A program made the translations under genes and the position numbers. A DNA stretch of 7,664 nucleotides from Phyllobacteriaceae bacterium (GTDB lineage: Bacteria > Pseudomonadota > Alphaproteobacteria > Rhizobiales > Ancalomicrobiaceae): positions 1 to 7,664 of the forward strand of contig JAAYVT010000316.1 in NCBI GenBank assembly GCA_012517025.1, in the 5' to 3' direction. Below, in pieces: positions 1 through 6,438 of the stretch (positions are counted from its first letter, which is position 1; each line of letters begins with the position of its first letter). Under the pieces are notes generated by a model that was not told the origin of the DNA, did no database searches, and worked only from the letters and a program-made list of their open reading frames with translations.

Positions 1-1259
1 CCGAAGGGATATTCGTAGATGCCGGGCCGCTCGACGTCGCCGGAGACCGACAAGATCTTGGTGCCGGTCGACTGTTTGGTGCCATAGCCCTCGTAGGCGG
101 CGCCGCCCTGCAGGGCGATCTCGGTCACCTTGCACAGGGTCTCGACGTTGTTGACCACGGTCGGCTTGTTCAGATAGCCGCAGGTGACCGGGAACGGCGG
201 GCGAATGCGCGGCCGCCCGGCTTTACCCTCGAGGCTCTCGATCAGCGCCGTCTCCTCGCCGCAGATGTAGGCGCCGGCGCCCATGTGGATCTCGACGTCG
301 AAGTCGAAGCCGGCGATGCCGAGGATCGACGACCCGATCAGCCGGCCGGCGCGCAGCTCGACCAGCTTCTCCTCGAGCGGCGCCTTCAGATAGAGATATT
401 CGCCGCGGAGATAGACGATCCCCCGCCGCGCTCCGGTGACCCAGCCGGCGAGCGCCATGCCCTCGATCACCCGCTCGGGATACCATTGCAGCAGCACGCG
501 GTCCTTGAAGGTGCCGGGTTCGCCCTCGTCGGCGTTGCACACCACGAAGCGTTCGTCGGCCTGCGCCTTGCGCGCCGCCTCCCACTTGACGCCGGTGGTG
601 AAGCCGGCGCCGCCGCGACCGCGCAGGTTCGACCGCTTGACCTCGGCGAGGAAGGCGTCGCGCCCCATCCGCGTCGCCGCGCGGAGCGCCGAGCCGGGGA
701 CGTAGTCCGAGCCGAGCAGCATGTCGGCGCGGCGGATGTTGTGGTCGATCTGGAAGAAGTCCTTCGGCCAATCGGCGACCGGCACCCGCGAATTGATCAG
801 ATCGTGGATCTGATCGGCGCGGCGCAGCGTCATCTTCGGGATCGCCATGCCGTTGACCAGGATCGCCGGACCCTGGTCGCACAGGCCGGTGCAGGAGGTG
901 TAGTCGATCGACACCAGCCCGTCGGCGGAGACCTCGCCGCGCTCGACGCCGAAACGGCGCGCCAAATGATCGAAGATCGAGCGATTGCCGAGCATCCGAT
1001 CGGTGATGTTGTCGGAGAACAGGACGACGTAGGCGCCGCGCGGCCGACGGTAGAAGAAGGAATAGAACTCGAGCGTCGATTCGACCTCGCCGATCGCCAT
1101 GTCGAGGCCGCGGGCGATCGCGGCGACGGTGTCGGGGGGAAGCCAGCCCTCGATCTCCTGCGCCTCGCGCAGGATCTGGACGAGCCGGGTGCGATCGCGA
1201 CCGTGACGGTCGAGAACGACGTCGAGTTCCGTGGGTCGAGCTTCGGCGGCCTTGGTCAC
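1..1259 (-). CDS. hoxF: HoxF-type diaphorase subunit (NuoE-NuoF fusion) of NAD-reducing hydrogenase, 3'-truncated by window edge
   Basis: This is a flavoprotein that exchanges electrons with NAD(H) through FMN and iron-sulfur clusters, in the cytoplasm. The visible 419 residues contain a NuoE-like thioredoxin-fold domain (about 12-150) fused to a NuoF-like domain (from about 175). The FMN-binding glycine loop GRGGAGF lies at 214-220, CNADEGEPGTFKDR at 241-254, YLRGEY near 283-288, GAGAYICGEET at 327-337, and the start of a beta-grasp (SLBB) region at about 400. The C-terminal 4Fe-4S motif would lie beyond base 1. The fusion and the motif wording recall HoxF of Cupriavidus-type soluble hydrogenase. 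A NuoEF-like subunit of a formate dehydrogenase or another hydrogenase is the alternative; the genes to the left would decide. The NuoE part has CTGLC (C123, C127) but no upstream cysteine pair. The GTG start at 1259-1257 sits 5 bases after AGGAGG. The frame stays open upstream to about 1440 without another ATG or TTG, and its only other GTG is the adjacent one at 1262-1260. Confidence 0.85.
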   Translation of the reverse strand, partial: MTKAAEARPTELDVVLDRHGRDRTRLVQILREAQEIEGWLPPDTVAAIARGLDMAIGEVESTLEFYSFFYRRPRGAYVVLFSDNITDRMLGNRSIFDHLARRFGVERGEVSADGLVSIDYTSCTGLCDQGPAILVNGMAIPKMTLRRADQIHDLINSRVPVADWPKDFFQIDHNIRRADMLLGSDYVPGSALRAATRMGRDAFLAEVKRSNLRGRGGAGFTTGVKWEAARKAQADERFVVCNADEGEPGTFKDRVLLQWYPERVIEGMALAGWVTGARRGIVYLRGEYLYLKAPLEEKLVELRAGRLIGSSILGIAGFDFDVEIHMGAGAYICGEETALIESLEGKAGRPRIRPPFPVTCGYLNKPTVVNNVETLCKVTEIALQGGAAYEGYGTKQSTGTKILSVSGDVERPGIYEYPF

Positions 1260-1264
1260 CACAC

Positions 1265-1270
1265 CCTCCT
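1265..1270 (-). promoter_or_regulatory. Strong Shine-Dalgarno site of hoxF
   Basis: A perfect AGGAGG on the minus strand lies 5 bases before the GTG at 1259-1257. Two GTG codons stand side by side (1262-1260 and 1259-1257). The spacing favours the second, since the first would leave only 2 bases. This site fixes the start of a gene that lacks an ATG. Confidence 0.75.
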
Positions 1271-1321
1271 GGCGCAGGGATCTACGCCGCGAGGGTTGCT
1301 CCGATCGCCGTCGAAGGATGT

Positions 1322-1338
1322 GATCTTCGTCAAAGATC
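1322..1338. repeat. Inverted repeat upstream of hoxF, possible operator
   Basis: GATCTT and AAGATC form perfect 6-base arms around the 5-base spacer CGTCA, about 63 bases before the hoxF start. The position would suit an operator or a 5'-leader hairpin. No convincing sigma-54 (-24/-12) or sigma-70 elements were found beside it, so its role is unknown. GATC-containing 6-mers are common in this DNA, and a chance match is possible. Confidence 0.35.
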
Positions 1339-1513
1339 GAAACGATTTGTGCGACGCCGGAGGGCCTTCGGCGTCGCGAAATCGCCGTCCGAGAAGCGGA
1401 AGGTGCGTGCGCGCTCTGAAATTTCCGTGATCCGGTAAGGGGCGACGCCGGCGGCGCGGCTTCGCCCACCGTCCACGCGACCGATCGTCGCCGGTCCGCC
1501 GGAGCGGGCGACG

Positions 1514-1537
1514 GCGATCACGATCGCGTCATGACGC
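1514..1537. repeat. Two overlapping palindromes just after tex
   Basis: GCGTCATGACGC (1526-1537) is a perfect 12-base palindrome beginning 11 bases past the tex stop codon. It overlaps a second inverted repeat, GCGATC-AC-GATCGC (1514-1527). As RNA hairpins both have poor loops, and no T-run follows on the minus strand, so they are weak terminator candidates. They could be protein-binding sites or chance. The rest of the 289-base gap between tex and hoxF shows no gene that I can support. Confidence 0.35.
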
Positions 1538-1548
1538 TCCCGACGACG

Positions 1549-3912
1549 TCACCGTTTCCTGAGCGCGTCGAGCAACGCCGCGCCGAGCGCGCCGGGGGCA
1601 CCACCGGATTTGTCGGCCGGCCGGCCACCTTTCGGCTCGCCGCCCGATCCGCCACCGGGGCCGCCGCGCGGCCGGTCGTCGCGTCCACCCGAGGGCGGTC
1701 CCATGCGGGCGCCGCCTTCGTCCTTGCGCATGGTGAGGCCGATGCGCTTGCGTCTGGGGTCGACCTCGACGACGCGGACCTTGACCACGTCGCCGGCCTT
1801 GACCACCTCGCGCGGCTCCTTGACGAAGCGATCGGCGAGCTGGGAGACGTGGACGAGCCCGTCCTGGTGGACGCCGACGTCGACGAAGGCGCCGAAGGCG
1901 GCGACGTTGGTGACGGTGCCCTCCAGCACCATTCCCGGCTTCAGATCCTCGATCTTCTCGATTCCTTCCGCGAAGGCGGCGGTCTTGAAGGCCGGACGCG
2001 GGTCGCGGCCGGGCTTTTCGAGCTCGCCGAGGATGTCCTTCACCGTCGGCAGACCGAACTTGGCGTCGACGAATTTGCGCGGATCGACGCTCTTCAGCGT
2101 CGCGGTGTCGCCCATCAGGGCACGCAGATCGCGGCCGCAGTCCTTCACGATGCGCTTGGCCACCGCATAGGCTTCGGGGTGGACGGACGAGGCGTCGAGC
2201 GGCTCGTCGCCGTCGCGGATGCGCAGGAACCCGGCCGCCTGCTCGAAGGTCTTCGGCCCGAGCCGGGCGACGTCGAGCAACTGCTTGCGATTGCGGAACG
2301 GCCCGTTGGCGTCGCGATGGGCGACGATCGCCTCTGCCAGCGAGGTGCCGAGGCCGGAGACGCGGGCGAGCAGCGAGGCCGAGGCGGTGTTGAGATCGAC
2401 GCCGACCGCGTTGACCGCGTCCTCGACCACCGCGTCGAGCGCCTTGGCCAGCCGCGCTTGATCGACGTCGTGCTGATATTGGCCGACGCCGATCGCCTTG
2501 GGCTCGATCTTGACCAGTTCGGCGAGCGGGTCCTGCAGACGCCGGGCGATCGACACCGCGCCGCGAAGGCTGACGTCGAGATCCGGCATCTCGGCCGCCG
2601 CCAGCGCCGAGGCCGAAAAGACCGAAGCGCCGGCCTCCGACACCACCACCTTGATCGGCTTCGGCGGCGCCATCTCACCGATCAGCATCGAGACGAGGCG
2701 GTCGGTCTCGCGCGAGCCGGTGCCGTTGCCGATCGCCACCAACTCGACCCGGTGCTTCTGGATCAGGTGCTTCAGGGTGGCGAGCGTGCCTTGCACGTCC
2801 TGCTTCGGCGGGTAGGGATAGACGGTGGTGGTGGCGACCACCTTGGAGGTCGCGTCGACCACCGCCACCTTGACGCCGGTACGGATGCCGGGATCGAGCC
2901 CGAGCGTGGTGCGCGGGCCGGCCGGGGCGGCGAGCAGCAGGTCGGTCAGATTGTGGGCGAAGACGCGGATCGCCTCTTCCTCCGCCCGTTCGCGCATCGC
3001 CCCCATCAGCTCGACCGAGAGGGAGAGCGACAGCTTCACCCGCCAGCACCAGCGCGCCACGTCGAACAGCCAGGGATCGGCGGCAGGCCGTTTCGCCGTG
3101 GTGGGAAGCGTGATGCCGAAGGTCTCGGCGACGATTTGTTCGACCGGCTTCACCGGCGCGGGATCGTCGGCGTCGACCTCGAGATCGAGCGCCAAGATCT
3201 CCTCGTTGCGCCCGCGCAGCATGGCGAGCGCCCGGTGCGAGGGGACGTCGGCCCAGCGTTCGACGTGGTCGAAATAGTCGGCGAACTTTTCACCGGCGGC
3301 TTCCTTGCCCTCGACCACCCGGGCGCGCAGCCGAGCGCGGGTCTGCATGTGACCGCGCAGGCGACCGACCAGCTCGGCGTTCTCGGCGAACTGCTCGGCG
3401 AGAATGTCGCGGGCGCCGTCGAGCGCCGCCTTGGCGTCGGCGACCTCCTCGCCCACGAAGCGCTCGGCGAGCGCCTTGGGGTCGACGGACCGGTCGGCGA
3501 GGATCGTCTCGGCGAGCGGGCCGAGGCCCTTCTCGCGGGCGATCTCGGCGCGGGTGCGCCGCTTCGGCTTGAAGGGGAGATAGAGATCCTCGATCTCCGC
3601 CTTGGTGGTGGCGGCCGCGAGCTTGGCCTCGAGCTCGGCGTCGAGCTTGCCCTGGGCGCGGATCGACTCGATCACCGCCGCCCGCCGCGCCTCCATCTCG
3701 CGCAGATAAGCGAGGCGTTCCTCGAGCGTCCGGAGCTGGCAGTCGTCGAGGCCGCCGGTCGCCTCTTTGCGGTAGCGCGCCACGAAGGGAACGGTCGAAC
3801 CTTCGTCGAGCAGGCCGACGGCGGCGTCGACCTGCGCCTCGCGGCAGCCGATCTCGGTGGCGATCGCCCGAACGATGCGTCGCACCACGGTCGGATCGAG
3901 GACGGTGGCCAT
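1549..3912 (-). CDS. tex: Tex family RNA-binding transcription accessory protein (S1 domain)
   Basis: Tex is a cytoplasmic nucleic-acid-binding protein with a general role in transcription and expression; its exact biochemical task is unsettled. The 787 residues show the whole family layout: Tex N-terminal helical region (about 8-200, with VPFVARYRKEATGGLDD at 41-57 and the YLPFKPKRRT loop at 111-120), central helices, a YqgF/RNase H-like domain (about 334-460, LGLDPGIRTG at 337-346, GNGTGSRETD at 395-404), helix-hairpin-helix motifs (about 505-570) and an S1 domain (about 656-729). After S1 comes a Gly/Arg/Pro/Asp-rich, probably disordered tail (730-773) and a short terminal helix ending LLDALRKR. 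The ATG at 3912-3910 follows AGGGAG (3926-3921) with an 8-base gap and matches the usual Tex N-terminus. The gene is divergent from rubrerythrin and lies upstream of hoxF on the same strand, but the 289-base gap argues against co-transcription. It appears intact. Confidence 0.97.
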   Translation of the reverse strand: MATVLDPTVVRRIVRAIATEIGCREAQVDAAVGLLDEGSTVPFVARYRKEATGGLDDCQLRTLEERLAYLREMEARRAAVIESIRAQGKLDAELEAKLAAATTKAEIEDLYLPFKPKRRTRAEIAREKGLGPLAETILADRSVDPKALAERFVGEEVADAKAALDGARDILAEQFAENAELVGRLRGHMQTRARLRARVVEGKEAAGEKFADYFDHVERWADVPSHRALAMLRGRNEEILALDLEVDADDPAPVKPVEQIVAETFGITLPTTAKRPAADPWLFDVARWCWRVKLSLSLSVELMGAMRERAEEEAIRVFAHNLTDLLLAAPAGPRTTLGLDPGIRTGVKVAVVDATSKVVATTTVYPYPPKQDVQGTLATLKHLIQKHRVELVAIGNGTGSRETDRLVSMLIGEMAPPKPIKVVVSEAGASVFSASALAAAEMPDLDVSLRGAVSIARRLQDPLAELVKIEPKAIGVGQYQHDVDQARLAKALDAVVEDAVNAVGVDLNTASASLLARVSGLGTSLAEAIVAHRDANGPFRNRKQLLDVARLGPKTFEQAAGFLRIRDGDEPLDASSVHPEAYAVAKRIVKDCGRDLRALMGDTATLKSVDPRKFVDAKFGLPTVKDILGELEKPGRDPRPAFKTAAFAEGIEKIEDLKPGMVLEGTVTNVAAFGAFVDVGVHQDGLVHVSQLADRFVKEPREVVKAGDVVKVRVVEVDPRRKRIGLTMRKDEGGARMGPPSGGRDDRPRGGPGGGSGGEPKGGRPADKSGGAPGALGAALLDALRKR

Positions 3913-4039
3913 GAGCTTGTCTCCCTGAATCGAGCCCCGATCGATACCGCCTCGACCGGGTCGGGCGAAAGAGGGGAGCGGCCGGGCGGTCGCGGAACAT
4001 GGGGAGAAAACGTCGCCGTGCGGCGCGTGCGGCCCTGCG

Positions 4040-4051
4040 TCCCGTACGGGA
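4040..4051. repeat. Perfect 12-base palindrome in the tex/rubrerythrin divergent region, operator candidate
   Basis: TCCCGTACGGGA is a perfect palindrome located 103 bases before the rubrerythrin start and 127 bases before the tex start. This is the only region able to hold promoters for both divergent genes, so a dimeric repressor site is plausible. I do not recognise the sequence as a known box. A second, shorter palindrome, CGACC-G-GGTCG, lies at 3953-3963, about 40 bases before tex. No clear -35/-10 pair was seen for either gene. Confidence 0.4.
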
Positions 4052-4110
4052 AAGGTCGGATGAAGGCGCGAGCTTCTCCGGTTACCTTCGCCGACCGACG
4101 GCCGGAGAGC

Positions 4111-4134
4111 CCGCGATCGCCACCCCCGCGATCG
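4111..4134. repeat. 9-base direct repeat just upstream of the rubrerythrin gene
   Basis: CCGCGATCG occurs at 4111-4119 and again at 4126-4134, a 15-base period separated by CCACCC. The second copy ends 20 bases before the rubrerythrin ATG, so the pair lies in the leader or core promoter. The core CGATCG is self-complementary and common in this DNA, so this may be chance. Confidence 0.3.
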
Positions 4135-4154
4135 GCCCGGCCACGGAGCAGGTC

Positions 4155-4655
4155 ATGAGCACCATCGACGATCTCAAAGAAGCCTTCGCCGGCGAATCCC
4201 AGGCCAATCGGCGCTATCTCGCCTATGCCGAAAAAGCGGAAACCGAGGGCTTCCCCGGCGTCGCCAAGCTGTTGCGGGCGGTGGCGGCGGCCGAGACGGT
4301 CCACGCGCTGAACCATCTGAAGGCGATCGGCGCGGTCGGCGGCACCGTCGCCAACCTCACCGAGGCGATGGCCGGCGAGAAATACGAATTCACCGAGATG
4401 TATCCGCCGATGCTCGCCGGCGCCGAGGCGGAGGGCCACAAGAAGGGCGCCCGCTCGATGCGCTTCGCGCTCGAGGTCGAGAAGGTCCATTACGACCTCT
4501 TCGGCAAGGCGCTGGAAGCGGTCGCCGCCGGCAAGGACCTCGGCGACGTCACCGTCCACGTCTGCCCGGTGTGCGGCCACACGGTGATCGGCCCGGTCGA
4601 GGGGCCGTGCCCGGTCTGCGGCTGCCGCCCCGACCTCTACGACGACATCGCCTGA
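4155..4655 (+). CDS. rbr: Rubrerythrin (diiron peroxidase with C-terminal rubredoxin-like domain)
   Basis: Rubrerythrin reduces hydrogen peroxide to water in the cytoplasm, taking electrons through its rubredoxin-like iron site. The 166-residue protein has an N-terminal ferritin-like four-helix domain (about 1-125) with all the diiron ligands expected by comparison with Desulfovibrio rubrerythrin: E14 (in FAGES), E47 and H50, E75 and E78 (AGEKYEFTEMYP), E109 and H112. A short C-terminal rubredoxin-type knuckle follows with C137/C140 and C152/C155 (CPVC twice). The ATG at 4155 was chosen because GGAG (4145-4148) precedes it by 6 bases and MSTIDDLKEAFAGES matches the family N-terminus. The frame stays open upstream to 3999, but that part is not family-like. 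It appears monocistronic, with hairpins after the stop. No dedicated rubredoxin or reductase gene is adjacent, so its electron donor must be encoded elsewhere. Confidence 0.97.
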   Translation: MSTIDDLKEAFAGESQANRRYLAYAEKAETEGFPGVAKLLRAVAAAETVHALNHLKAIGAVGGTVANLTEAMAGEKYEFTEMYPPMLAGAEAEGHKKGARSMRFALEVEKVHYDLFGKALEAVAAGKDLGDVTVHVCPVCGHTVIGPVEGPCPVCGCRPDLYDDIA

Positions 4656-4667
4656 TCTCGTCGCCCG

Positions 4668-4685
4668 GCGCCCCCGAGGGGGCGC
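4668..4685 (+). terminator. GC-rich hairpin after rubrerythrin, probable terminator
   Basis: GCGCCCCC (4668-4675) and GGGGGCGC (4678-4685) are fully complementary. The realistic fold is a 7-base-pair stem with a CGAG loop, starting 12 bases after the rubrerythrin stop. No T-run follows, so it is not a textbook intrinsic terminator and may act with Rho or as a 3'-end stabiliser. Confidence 0.5.
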
Positions 4686-4698
4686 TCACCGATCCCGA

Positions 4699-4730
4699 TT
4701 CGGCCCGACGAGGGAACTCGCCGGGCCGAA
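4699..4730. repeat. Two-part hairpin with GGAA loop between rubrerythrin and scoA
   Basis: TTCGGCCCG (4699-4707) pairs perfectly with CGGGCCGAA (4722-4730). Inside it, after a single A/C mismatch, CGAG (4709-4712) pairs with CTCG (4717-4720) around the loop GGAA, which fits the GNRA tetraloop pattern. The result is a 9 + 4 base-pair stem. It lies 43 bases past the rubrerythrin stop and about 200 bases before scoA. It could be a second terminator, a 3'-end stabiliser or a structured leader element. No T-run follows on the plus strand. The rest of 4731-4910 holds only a small CCTTC-AGC-GAAGG hairpin (4752-4764) and no supportable gene. Confidence 0.55.
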
Positions 4731-4927
4731 GGCGTTCCGCCGAGGTTCGCGCCTTCAGCGAAGGTCGAGGGTTTCGCTTCTGCGAGAGCACCGCTATCCT
4801 CGCCTCGGAGAAGTGGAAACGGGCCGTGCGGAGGCCGGGGTGCGACGGGCGATCCAATCGATTCGTGTGTCGGCTCTCCGGTCCTTTCTCGCCGCGGCGA
4901 TGAACCCCTGAGGAGGGACGGGCTCAT

Positions 4928-5629
4928 ATGAACAAGACCTATCCGAGCGCGACCGCCGCGCTCGCCGGCGTGGTGAAGGACGGTCAGACGCTCGCCGTCG
5001 GCGGCTTCGGCCTGTGCGGCATTCCCGAGGCGCTGATCCTGGCGTTGCGCGATTCGGGCGCGACCGGGCTCACCTGCGTGTCGAACAACGCCGGCGTCGA
5101 CGGGTTCGGGCTCGGGCTGCTGCTCGAGACCCGTCAGATCAAGAAGATGATCTCGTCCTACGTCGGCGAGAACAAGCTCTTCGCCCAGCAGTATCTCTCC
5201 GGCGAGCTGGAGCTCGAGTTCGCCCCCCAGGGCACGCTCGCCGAGCGCCTCAGGGCCGGCGGCGCCGGCATCCCGGCCTTCTTCACCGCCACCGGCGTCG
5301 GCACGGTGGTGGCCGAGGGCAAGGAGGTGCGCGAGTTCGACGGCCGCAAATACGTGATGGAGCGCGGCATCGTCGCCGACGTGGCGCTGGTCAAGGCCTG
5401 GAAGGCCGACGAGGCCGGCAATCTGATCTACCGGAAGACGGCGCGGAACTTCAATCCGATGTGCGCCACCTCGGGCAAGGTGACGATCGCCGAGGTCGAG
5501 GAGATCGTGCCGGTGGGCAGCCTCGATCCCGACGCCATCCACACCCCCGGCATCTTCGTGCAGCGTCTCGTCCTGAACGCGACCCCGGAGAAGCGCATCG
5601 AACAGCGCACCCTGCGCAAGACCGCCTGA
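4928..5629 (+). CDS. scoA: 3-oxoacid (succinyl-CoA:3-ketoacid) CoA-transferase subunit A
   Basis: Subunit A of a family I CoA-transferase, which moves CoA from succinyl-CoA to acetoacetate, giving acetoacetyl-CoA and succinate. This feeds ketone bodies or polyhydroxybutyrate products into central metabolism. The 233 residues are the usual length. Family signature 1 is seen at 18-33 (DGQTLAVGGFGLCGIP). The C-terminal ARNFNPMCATSGKVT stretch and HTPGIFVQR resemble succinyl-CoA:3-ketoacid transferases more than E. coli AtoD. An aromatic-degradation PcaI-type role is possible, but no such genes are nearby. AGGAGGG at 4911-4917 precedes the ATG by 10 bases. Subunit B follows after 13 bases, so the two form an operon. 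No clear promoter was identified; a TATCCT at 4795-4800 is only a weak -10 candidate. Confidence 0.95.
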   Translation: MNKTYPSATAALAGVVKDGQTLAVGGFGLCGIPEALILALRDSGATGLTCVSNNAGVDGFGLGLLLETRQIKKMISSYVGENKLFAQQYLSGELELEFAPQGTLAERLRAGGAGIPAFFTATGVGTVVAEGKEVREFDGRKYVMERGIVADVALVKAWKADEAGNLIYRKTARNFNPMCATSGKVTIAEVEEIVPVGSLDPDAIHTPGIFVQRLVLNATPEKRIEQRTLRKTA

Positions 5630-5642
5630 GGAGAAACGCCCC

Positions 5643-6287
5643 ATGCCCTGGACGCGTGACGAAATGGCGGCCCGCGCCGCCCGCGAATTGCACGACGGCT
5701 TCTACGTCAATCTCGGCATCGGCCTGCCGACGCTGGTCGCCAACTACATCCCCGAGGGGATGAACCTGTGGCTGCAGTCGGAGAACGGCCTGCTCGGCAT
5801 CGGCCCGTTCCCGACCGAGGAGGACGTCGACGCCGACATGATCAACGCCGGCAAGCAGACGGTGACGGCGCTGCCCGGCGCCTCGTTCTTCTCCTCGGCG
5901 GATTCCTTCGGGATGATCCGCGGCGGCCACGTCAATCTCGCCATCCTCGGCGCCATGCAGGTGTCGAAGGACGGCGATCTCGCCAACTGGATGATCCCCG
6001 GCTCGATGGTCAAGGGCATGGGCGGCGCGATGGACCTCGTCGCCGGCGTGCAGCGGGTGATCGTGCTGATGGAACACGTCGCCAAGGGCGGCGTGCACAA
6101 GATCGTGCCGGAATGCACCTTGCCGCTGACCGGCCAGGGCGTGGTCGACCGCATCGTCACCGATCTCGCGGTGATCGACGTCACCCCGAAAGGGCTGAAG
6201 GTGGTCGAGATGGCCCCGGGCGTCGGCATCGCCGATCTGACCGCCGCCACCGGCGCGCCGCTCGACTTCTCGGCCGTCGAGGGCTGA
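5643..6287 (+). CDS. scoB: 3-oxoacid (succinyl-CoA:3-ketoacid) CoA-transferase subunit B
   Basis: Subunit B carries the catalytic glutamate that forms the covalent glutamyl-CoA intermediate in family I CoA-transferases. The 214 residues contain family signature 2, LQSENGLLG (44-52), with E47 as the expected nucleophile. The HVNLAILGAMQVSKDGDLANW stretch (near 98-118) and the glycine-rich GMGGAMDLVAG (near 125-135) are also typical of the family. The length is normal and no key residue is missing. The ribosome site AGGAG (5629-5633) overlaps the last base of the scoA stop codon and lies 9 bases before the ATG, as expected for coupled synthesis of the two subunits in equal amounts. A terminator follows the stop by about 32 bases. 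The exact physiological acceptor cannot be read from sequence alone. Confidence 0.96.
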   Translation: MPWTRDEMAARAARELHDGFYVNLGIGLPTLVANYIPEGMNLWLQSENGLLGIGPFPTEEDVDADMINAGKQTVTALPGASFFSSADSFGMIRGGHVNLAILGAMQVSKDGDLANWMIPGSMVKGMGGAMDLVAGVQRVIVLMEHVAKGGVHKIVPECTLPLTGQGVVDRIVTDLAVIDVTPKGLKVVEMAPGVGIADLTAATGAPLDFSAVEG

Positions 6288-6319
6288 GACGATCCCGACG
6301 ACGATCGGCACATACTCCG

Positions 6320-6350
6320 ACGGGCGCCCCTGTGGCGCCCGTTTCGTTTC
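6320..6350 (+). terminator. Intrinsic terminator of the scoAB operon
   Basis: ACGGGCGCC (6320-6328) and GGCGCCCGT (6334-6342) form a perfect 9-base-pair stem with the loop CCTGT. TTCGTTTC follows directly on the plus strand, giving a T-rich tail. It lies 32 bases after the scoB stop and 88 bases before fmt, separating the two transcription units. Confidence 0.8.
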
Positions 6351-6438
6351 GGCGTCGTCGTTCCGGCGCGAACGGCTTGACCGGCGGCGCGGCGGGGGGC
6401 ATGTCCGATGCCGTCTTTCGTCCGCCGCGAGGTCCATC

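Noticed and set aside
285..1430. An open plus-strand frame of 381 codons opposite hoxF.
   Set aside because: It is antisense to a clear flavoprotein with recognisable motifs; composition is low-complexity and no ribosome site or family resemblance was seen.
1330..1521. A 63-codon minus-strand frame with a GTG start in the tex-hoxF gap.
   Set aside because: The nearest ribosome-site-like GGAG is about 15 bases before the start, too far. The Arg/Ala/Gly-rich product resembles nothing I know. It could only be rescued by conservation in relatives.
1531..4158. An open plus-strand frame of 875 codons lying opposite the whole of tex.
   Set aside because: It is a shadow of tex. Strong GC bias at third positions removes stop codons from the opposing frame. 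Its translation is rich in Arg, Asp, Gly, His and Leu with no recognisable domain, while the minus strand encodes a complete Tex.
3928..4864. GANTC sites (for example near 3929, 4697 and 4860) as CcrM methylation-linked control points.
   Set aside because: Such sites are expected in alphaproteobacteria and also occur inside tex, scoA, scoB and fmt. No cluster or link to a cell-cycle gene was seen.
6377..6405. TTGACC (6377-6382) as a -35 box for fmt.
   Set aside because: At a 17-base spacing the -10 would be CATGTC, matching the consensus at only two positions. fmt probably has its own promoter here, but I cannot place it.
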